27,462 bases of DNA from Proteromonas lacertae (taxonomy: Eukaryota; Sar; Bigyra; Opalinata; Proteromonadidae), in contig NGBS01000647.1 of NCBI GenBank assembly GCA_002245135.1, positions 1 to 27,462 on the forward strand, written 5' to 3'. Below the pieces are notes generated by a model. The model saw only the letters and a program-made list of their open reading frames with translations. It did no database searches and was not told where the DNA came from. Positions within the stretch are counted from its first letter, which is position 1. Each line of letters starts with the position of its first letter. Positions 20,601-27,462 of the stretch are shown piece by piece. A program made the translations under genes and the position numbers.

Positions 20601-20931
20601 ATGTCTAATCCTCGATTGATATATGTGGGTATATTAATTACACATTTTAATATTGATTTTAGGTGGTTTAGATGAAAATGTGAATGAAGCCATTCTTCAT
20701 TCTGCTTTTATTCCATTTGGTGATATAATATCAGTTCAAATTCCTTTAGATAATAATAGTGGTAAAAGTCGTGGGTATGGTTTTGTTGAATATGAAGAAG
20801 TAGAAGATGCGAAAGCTGCTATTAATAATATGCATAGTATGATTAACTATTTGTATTGAATAGATGCTGAACTATATAATAAAGTATTGTCTGTTTCAAT
20901 TGCAAAACCACAGAAGGAAAGACCGTTTTAA
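20601..20931 (+). CDS. Small RRM protein like the N-terminal RRM of cyclophilin E (PPIE)
   Basis: Three exons, 20601-20628, 20663-20836 and 20864-20931 (introns 34 and 27 nt), 89 residues. A single RNA-recognition motif spans almost the whole protein: RNP2 IYVGGL near the start and RNP1 SRGYGFVEY in the middle. AFIPFGDI followed by QIPLD is nearly identical to the PPIE signature AFIPFGDI...IQIPLD, and the domain ends SIAKPQKERPF, where PPIE has NLAKP. The peptidyl-prolyl isomerase domain that follows in PPIE is absent; TAA ends the frame and nothing cyclophilin-like follows. PPIE is a spliceosome component, so a splicing role is plausible but inferred. Confidence 0.85.
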
Positions 20932-21314
20932 GTTATATTCTTATTCTATTATTATTTAATTATTGGTGTTTTAAGCATGAATATATATATCATGATTTAC
21001 TATTAATCTTTTTATAACAATTTTGCAAAATGTGTATAAGTAAGAGGTGTTTGAGATAAATTTTTACAACAATCACACTATTCATCAAACAAACAAACTG
21101 CAACTTCTATTTAACTAGCATAACAACTAATAAATAAGAACTACCAAAATGTTTGCTATGTCTTCAATAGGTGATTTTTTTCATATATAATGTTAGTAAA
21201 ATACATAACTAAAGTAATACTTCATGAACATTTGAAATTATATATGTTGTTTAAATTACGGAGTTTTATAAAACAATAATAATATAAATTAATAGTATAA
21301 ATTAAAGTAAATAA
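20932..21314. other. Convergent intergenic stretch
   Basis: The 383 bp lie between the 3' ends of the RRM gene and the RING gene. The only coding hint is a possible spliced 34-codon ORF on the plus strand (21149-21170 joined to 21197-21279 over a 26-nt GT...TAG segment). It has no recognisable domain and could be chance. Otherwise it is AT-rich 3' flank. Confidence 0.4.
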
Positions 21315-22179
21315 CTAATTTGTTGATTTCTTAAATTCATTCATTGTATTACATTTATCCTGTTCATCAATACTACGGGTATATAAATAAAGTGAATATA
21401 TACTTTTTAGCTACAGTAATATATAAAGTAGGTGCAATTTCTTTTAATATGTTAAGCAAATACTATTATCATCAAAATTATATGTATATATGAATATAAA
21501 ATACTTTAATTTGACTATCTTTCGCCATATTCTCATTCCTATGAATCATTAATTTATTTGTAAGATCAGCAATTATTGTTTTAGCATTACTCAATTCCTG
21601 GCTTAAATGCTCTATTTTATGTTTAAAACCTGTATTTATTTGTTTTAATTTATTTATTTCTGTTACACAACAACTCTAATTACAATTACTCTAAATTACG
21701 AATATATATACCTCTAAATGTGTTTGTAATTGCTCTAAAGGTCCTGTCCAACTACAGCCAAACTCTTTATTGTCGCAATATACCAAAGCATCTTTTATCA
21801 TATTTGTTATTATTCTCCTATATTTGAATATAAAATATACTATATACCCTGGTTTCGTTATTTTATTAAAATCTAAACTTTTTTTATCTACAGGACAGGT
21901 ATCATGATCATTTAACCATTCCAGAAGATCAGCTTCACTAAAAATATAACGATGATAATAATACCAGTAAATATGTTCACATTCTGTAAGAACTGGTTTC
22001 AAAGGTACACCGTGACAGATTGGACATAAGATTGTGTCTTGATACACTTCTGGATGTACAAAATAACCCAAGTTACGACTTTCAGGTCCTGCATAGGCTT
22101 CTCCTCTGAGTTCAGGTATTGGAACATCCATAAAAGACGAAAAAGGGAAATGAGCTTGTCTTCTCGAGCCTGGATCCAT
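21315..22179 (-). CDS. RING + TRAF-type zinc finger E3 ubiquitin ligase, RNF41/NRDP1-like N-terminal architecture
   Basis: Six exons on the minus strand: 22179-21965, 21937-21848, 21817-21712, 21675-21505, 21462-21404, 21372-21315. Introns are 27, 30, 36, 42 and 31 nt, all GTAT...TAG; 232 residues. The RING reads CPICHGVPLKPVLTECEHIYC, then LLEWLNDHDTCPVD; the fourth Cys-containing codon is rebuilt across intron 1, which supports the model. Next, ITNMI and CDNKEFGCSWTG...LQTHLESC form a TRAF-type zinc finger, in the same order as in RNF41 (CDNAVFGCS...HLSDC). A coiled-coil-like helix follows (QELSNAKTIIADLTNKL). The C-terminal substrate-binding domain of RNF41 is missing. An in-frame upstream Met at 22221 would overlap the divergent SNARE gene. 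I chose 22179, but 22131 is also possible. Confidence 0.82.
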
Positions 22180-22200
22180 ATTTCTATCCTTATTTGCCGA

Positions 22201-23007
22201 ATGGGTAAGAAGAATAACCAAGAAAATATAATATTAATTGGAATGTTGAGAGGTCTGTCACGTGAAGAAGAATATATATGGATAAATAAGAAAGTTTGTA
22301 GAAAAGAAGAAAGACAACAAATAAGAGCCACATTAAAGTCATTAGTTAAATCAAAACAAATTAGTAATGAATTTGTACATAACAAGAAAAACTAAGATTA
22401 TAAAATAGAGAAAAGGGTATGAAGTATCAATGAAAATAGATGTTCATATGTTTCATTTTGTTGGTTATATACCTGGAATTATTCTCTTCATGGGAGCAGT
22501 AGTAAGTTATCCCAAAAGATGTGTTTATATCTGCTTGAATGAGTTGAATAAAATGTTAATAACTTGTTATAAAGAAACTCTCACAGATTATTCAATATCG
22601 TTTAAGAAACAACATAAAAACTTGAAGAATCTGTTCTACAATCATCATGTATATATTATTCATTATATTTGTTAGTTGAATTACAATGATTACTTAAAAA
22701 TTGATAGATTAAGTCCATTATTAGATAAGGTGGATAAAATAAAAGCAAAAACTGCTGATAACCTTTGCACTATTGTTAGAGATGTGAATAATCTTGAAAC
22801 TATTGATTTAAAATCTATCAAATTGAATGAAACATCAAAAGATTATGCAGTTAATTCACAAAAGTTAGGTAAAAGATTAAACCATTTCTTCTCCAAAAAA
22901 GTAATACTTTTTGAATTTTTTTAATATATTTTTTATAGATAACAGCAATTATAGCAATTTCAACTCTTTCTTGGATGATTTATTTTTTCCTAATTGCAAT
23001 GAGTTAA
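22201..23007 (+). CDS. Sec22-like longin R-SNARE
   Basis: Four exons, 22201-22363, 22440-22648, 22676-22900 and 22939-23007; introns 76, 27 and 38 nt; 221 residues, close to Sec22 (about 215). The longin domain is split over exons 1 and 2: NIILIGMLRG as strand 1, a charged helix, then MFHFVGYIPGIILFMGAVV and SYPKRCVYICLNELNKM (compare FPKKLAFAYLEDL in Sec22). Exon 3 holds a SNARE-like heptad region (LCTIVRDVNNLE...LGKRLNHFF), and exon 4 a single C-terminal membrane anchor of about 20 residues (ITAIIAISTLSWMIYFFLIA) ending the protein. ER-Golgi vesicle fusion is the known Sec22 role. No Arg is evident at the expected zero layer. The first intron (76 nt) is the least certain join; a shorter model starting at Met 22430 would lack longin strand 1. 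Confidence 0.72.
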
Positions 23008-23365
23008 ATAATTGTAATTATACTTTATTTTTCAAATTTATTCATTGTGTATGCAATAACTACTAATCTACTCGCATATAATTAGTCTAACAAATTTTCA
23101 TAGTAAAAGGCATAAAAACAATACCACAAATGAGAAATTGAAGAAAGTTAGTTCATTTTGTGTAACAGTTTGTAACGCATCAATTTTCGAATCTTAGCAT
23201 TTCTTTTTTCTTTCTGTTTAGGAAATTATACAAGTCAAAATAAATCATATAATTATCTAAACACTAAAATTACATCCAGTACATTCCGTTGTATCCACTT
23301 TTTTCACTCATCTTTGAAGTTAACGTACCCAAATTTTATATAGATATATTTATCAAAGACTAGAT
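23008..23365. other. Intergenic stretch upstream of the Myb-HDAC gene
   Basis: The 358 bp hold no coding patch, repeat or RNA gene that I can recognise. Presumably they contain the SNARE 3' UTR and the promoter of the next gene. Confidence 0.4.
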
Positions 23366-23898
23366 ATGGATCCAACACAGGTATAATATCTATATCATTT
23401 TCTACCAGCAAAATCACAATGTGAAAAAAACATCTGAAGAAGAAGAAACAGATGGTTCAAGAAATGGCAGATGGACTGACGAGGAACATAATTTATTTTT
23501 GCAAGGTTTAAATCTTCATGGTCGTGATTGGAAAGCAATTGCTGCATTAGTATTGATATTGAGTTTATTTTGTATAGGTAAAAACACGAAATTTAGTTCA
23601 AATAAGAACACATGCTCAGAAATACTTCTTAAAACAAGAAAAGAATAAGAGATCAAATGTATTTATAAAATGAGTGAATATTTATGATATTTATAGGATA
23701 TGGCATTTGCTACACCACCACCTAGTAAAGTTCGTAAACTAAATGAAGGAACAAAATCAGCAGATCGAGGAGTGAAGTATTTTTATTTTCATTTTATTTT
23801 TTTATTTGTTTTAGTATTCCTCCTTATCCAACTCGTTCTAGAACATCAATTCAAATACAATCATTAGCACCACCACCACTGCAAATACCACAAATGTC

Positions 23899-23932
<34 letters not shown>

Positions 23933-26430
23933 TTATCACAACAACAACAACAACAACAACAACAACTTCCACCTCCAATCAATACTCCACAAATAATAAA
24001 GATTGATATTCCATTATCTCCAGATGAAGATGATTATCCAAATACACCATTATCAAGATTTAATAATGGAAGATCTGAATTGCATAATGTATAATAATTA
24101 ATTCACTTTATTATTTACAAATAGGCAATTGTTTCTGGTAATATTAAATTAATAGAATTACTATTAGCTGATGCTAAGAAGAATAGTAGTAACATCAATT
24201 TACCTGATTCACAAGGTTTTACACCATTAATGTTAGCTGCCTGTATTGCTGATTCTAAAATGAGTTTGAAATTATGTGATATATTAATTCAAAATGGAGC
24301 ACATCTTGATGATAGGGATCATATAGGAAATACTCCTTTACATTGGGCTTCTGCTATTGGATCGTCAAGTATATTATCATTTATATTATTTATGTATTTG
24401 TCTATAGAAGGAATTCAATTATTAATTGAAAAAGGAAGTGATCCAAATTGGGTAAATAACAACAAAGAAACTCCACTTCATACAGCTTCAAGATATGGTA
24501 GAATCTCAGTAATAGAATATCTATTATCACCAGCTATCAATGCAGATTACAAAGTCCAAAATATCGACTATTTAACAGCCTTTGATGTTGCTGGTTGTCC
24601 TGCAGGATGTGTAGTAGATCCATTGTTAAGAAATATGGTAAGAAATTGTTACTTCAAATGCATTCCATATTTTAGAACTTTAGTTTTGTATCATAATGAT
24701 TGTATCAAACCAATCAGTAATGGAGGTGATCCAAATAGTTATTTGAATTGGGAAAACTCAGATCGTGTCAAAGTAATCTTAAACAAATTACATGAGAAAT
24801 TTGTACAAAATGAAATTGATTATACAGACGAAATCAATTTAATTAGTAAAGAACAAATGGTTAAAGTCCATACAGAATCATACATTGAGTTCTTATTTGC
24901 ATTGGATAAATCAGTACAAGATAAAGAAGGATATGTTCCTATGACACCCACAATACAAGGTAAATTTGGTACTGTATTTCCAGTGAAGAATTCTGCTAAT
25001 AGTGAAACACAATTAAGTAAAGAGACATTCACTGCAGCAAGAAGAGCATCAGGTGCAATCTGTAAAGCAATTGATGATATTGTTGCAGGTAAACATCGTA
25101 ATGCATTTTGTGTAGTTAGACCTCCAGGTCATAATTGTGGTTTGAAAGGCTTGACTAAATTATCAAGTGGTTGTGGTTATTCTATATTGAACCATATAAT
25201 GATTGGTACTCAATACTGTTTAGATACATATAAAGATATTAAGAAAATAGCAATTGTTGATTTTGATATACATCATGGAAATGGAACTGAAGAATTAATA
25301 AAGAAGTTTAATAAATCAGATCAATTGTTATATATTTCTTTACATTTATATTGTAAAGATCCAGAGAATAAATATGAATTTTACCCTGGTACTGGTGATT
25401 GTGATGATTTTATAAATAATATCTATAACTGTCCAATCAGTCCAAATTGGGATAATTGTGTAAATAATAATGATAGAACCTATTATTTATTTATGTTTCA
25501 TTCAAGAGTTTTACCTACTTTAAGAGCTTTTAAACCTGATTTAATCTTAGTATCTGCAGGATTTGATGGTGGTAAAGCTGATGTTGGTAATAGTCGATCT
25601 CAACCGAAATATGATTCAGGAATGGATCTTGTACCAGATGATTATATGAATATGGCTGATGAATTACAGAAAATGGCAAATATTTGTTGTAAAGGAAGGT
25701 TAGTTAATTTATTAGAAGGTGGATATGGCCATTATGAGAAACCTCAACCTAATCAAATACTATTAAACCGTTCATCATTAGCAGTAAACTGTTCATCTTA
25801 TATTCATGGTTTAACTGGCAAAAATGGTCCAATTCAGAATAATAACAAATCTTCACAGAAATACTGTAAATGTGGTGAAAATAAGAATGAATATATGTTG
25901 GAATGTAGTTCAGGCAAAGTATGTGGTGGTTGGGTGCATTTGAGCTGTGTTGGTTTAGACAATTTGACTGAGAAAGAAGCAAGAAGATTAATCGATTATA
26001 TTTGCCCATTTTGTAGAGCAGAAGGTTTTCCTGTGAATGGGATTTTGTCGCCAACGTTTAGTGTAAGAACTCCTTCTAGTTTTCATAATGCTAATAATAA
26101 TCCTTATGCTGAGGTATATATATATATAAATATTTAACTCATTTATGTTTATAGTTGGCTGGTTTAGCTGCATTATCTGATGAATATATTTTGCCATCAC
26201 CTAAGCATGATAATTTCATGTCTTCGCCATTAGTTTATCACGATACTGTCAATATGTCAAAAGGTAAGTCAATATTTGATTCTATCAGTATTACTACTGA
26301 GAATAATAACACTAATAATAAGTTAACCAAAGAAAACAATGTACAGACAACATTATCCTCAATCAATCCTGAAGTGAACAGTACAGTGATACAATCAGAG
26401 CCAGAACCAGATGAAAAGAAAAATAGTTAG
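23366..26430 (+). CDS. Myb-SHAQKYF / ankyrin / class II-type histone deacetylase / PHD finger fusion protein
   Basis: Eight exons: 23366-23380, 23409-23549, 23578-23658, 23697-23776, 23815-24088, 24125-24368, 24408-26113, 26155-26430; introns 28-41 nt, GTAT...AG; 938 residues. Residues about 25-75 are a single Myb repeat of the SHAQKYF class (GRWTDEEHNLFLQGL, then RTHAQKYFLKQ). A Gln-rich linker follows at about 120-165. Residues about 198-320 carry ankyrin repeats (GFTPLMLAA, GNTPLHWAS, ETPLHTASRYG). Residues about 400-735 are a histone deacetylase: FCVVRPPGHN, VDFDIHHGNGTEE with zinc ligands Asp565 and His567, SAGFDGG with Asp665, LEGGYG with Tyr718. Residues 764-815 form a C4HC3 PHD finger (CKCG...WVHLSC...YICPFC). 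The second active-site His (GHH) is Asn here (residue 521). A DNA-targeted, histone-reading deacetylase is the natural inference; nuclear. Confidence 0.85.
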
Positions 26431-26548
26431 ATTAAAGAGTTAAACATTAAAATATAACATCTTTATATATCATTCAAATGTATTTTTTGTGTAATTTTTA
26501 AAAAAATTGGTAGTTGAAATTATATTCGTTACATAGTCTGTTATTTAT
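26431..26548. other. Short intergenic spacer
   Basis: 118 bp between the HDAC stop codon and the next start; AT-rich, with no feature seen. Confidence 0.4.
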
Positions 26549-27428
26549 ATGATGGAAACTGAGAAGCTGGTAGGAATATTATAAATTTTATTAATAGAGT
26601 CTAGCTTATACCAATTATTCTGAATATATTAATTCCCGAATTAAATCACAAACATTATTACCTATAGATAGCCTTATGGAGAATATAGCAGCACTGTTAA
26701 GTTGTATTATATTTCTATTCTATGCTAATAGTGAACAATTATGAGATATCCGAGTGGGAATACAAATTTCTTTGTGTTTGGTCAGAATGTAATGAATACC
26801 CATATATAACATCAACTAAGCTATGTATGTATTTAGATGTGAGTGAAATTGATGTTATTAAGTTTTATTTTGATATTTACGGTATAAGTGTTATGCTTAT
26901 ACTAAAAATAGATCAACACGTTGAATATAACAATTTTTATCATTTATATGTATATTTGCTTTTTTCCCAACGGAATCACTAATTCAAAGTATAAATCTTA
27001 TATGTTAATATTACTTATTATATAAATAGTTCTATTATCTATATGTTCAATAAATTCACACTATATGATACAAAAAGACCAAATAATTACTTTTTTAAGG
27101 TGCATTGGAGTTGAATCCTCTGAATTAGATCCAATACTTGAATGGTATAAGAAAACTGTAGTGTATATATATAAATTATATAAATCATTATATAACTTAT
27201 AATCTTAAATATATTAAATAGTGGTAAATCAAGGCAAATTGAACTTCGTATATTTTTAACTTACTTAGAAAGACATAATGAGTTATTAGGTAATATATTA
27301 AATCTTCGTAAGTCGATTATAAGCAATGTTATAACAAACTCAACATATAATAAAATAAAAAATAGAATGGAATTTTTGATAAAAAGAATTATTCTTCTTA
27401 TCCACCTGAATCTTGTATATCATATTAA
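26549..27428 (+). CDS. Probable EF-hand-like protein with one frame break
   Basis: Modelled exons: 26549-26569, 26598-26700, 26732-26881, 26912-26949, 26990-27003 (14 nt), 27030-27162, 27222-27327, 27366-27428. Introns are 28, 31, 30, 40, 26, 59 and 38 nt. Most end TAG; the one at 26950-26989 ends AAAG. Joined exons give MFNKFTLYDTK, then DQIITFLRCIGV and ILEWYKK, which resembles an EF-hand pair with a degenerate loop (FxxFxxYDTxxxxxITxxELxxxLRxxG). The frame holds through the microexon but must lose one base in the run of five A at 27072-27076 to reach the second half, so either a sequence error or a disabling indel is present. A small ciliary EF-hand protein such as DRC8/EFCAB2 is one possibility, but similarity is too weak to name it. 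Confidence 0.45.
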
Positions 27429-27462
27429 ATAGAACCTGTATAACACATGAACCACATCCGTA

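Noticed and set aside
21149-21279. Spliced 34-codon gene between the RRM and RING genes
   Set aside because: Open after removal of a 26-nt GT...TAG segment, but with no domain, no codon signal beyond base composition, and a position in a convergent 3' flank.
22039-22200. 5' extension of the SNARE frame upstream of 22201
   Set aside because: It is antisense to the conserved RING exon; the longin-like reading begins at the ATG at 22201.

Overview
The window is AT-rich nuclear DNA from an intron-rich eukaryotic microbe that has a flagellum or cilium. Evidence for this is a CFAP46 gene (axonemal central-pair protein), spliceosomal introns mostly 23-45 nt long that start GTAT and end TAG, cyclin L, a Sec22-like SNARE, a PHD finger and a SHAQKYF-type Myb domain. 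TAA, TAG and TGA are all used as stops, so the standard code applies. I cannot name the lineage. Very short introns of this kind are known from several protists (for example Blastocystis and ciliates), but nothing here decides between them.

Layout. 1-6866 (minus): CFAP46, running off the left edge, with three apparent frame breaks. 6995-8834 (plus): a 17-exon gene of unknown function whose 3' end is cut into eleven microexons of 3-30 nt and closes a CxxC...CxxC zinc ribbon only after splicing. 8949-9851 (minus): clathrin heavy chain pseudogene fragment. 9923-11122 (plus): cyclin L with an RS tail; two of its three introns look like minor-spliceosome (U12-type) AT-AA introns. 11172-14233 and 15189-18250: two identical, oppositely oriented 3062-bp non-autonomous foldback/Mutator-like DNA transposons, each with its own 9-bp target duplication and 121-bp tandem repeats inside the long inverted arms. 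The DNA between them carries pieces of a decayed gene, and the second element splits one of its open frames. 18624-20446 (plus): pseudokinase-LRR protein. 20601-20931 (plus): RRM protein like the N-terminus of cyclophilin E. 21315-22179 (minus): RING/TRAF-zinc-finger ubiquitin ligase like RNF41. 22201-23007 (plus): Sec22-like longin SNARE, whose start codon is 21 bp from that of its divergent neighbour. 23366-26430 (plus): one protein joining a Myb-SHAQKYF domain, ankyrin repeats, a class II-type histone deacetylase and a PHD finger. 26549-27428 (plus): probable EF-hand-like protein with a 14-nt microexon and one frame break.

The genes do not form a pathway; they are closely packed, often divergent, housekeeping and regulatory genes. 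The strongest novel signals are the in-frame microexon array, the two matching AT-AA introns in cyclin L, the Myb-ankyrin-HDAC-PHD fusion, and the recently active foldback transposon pair. All splice models were made by eye from the DNA, using open frames, GT...AG ends and family motifs; no transcript data were available.
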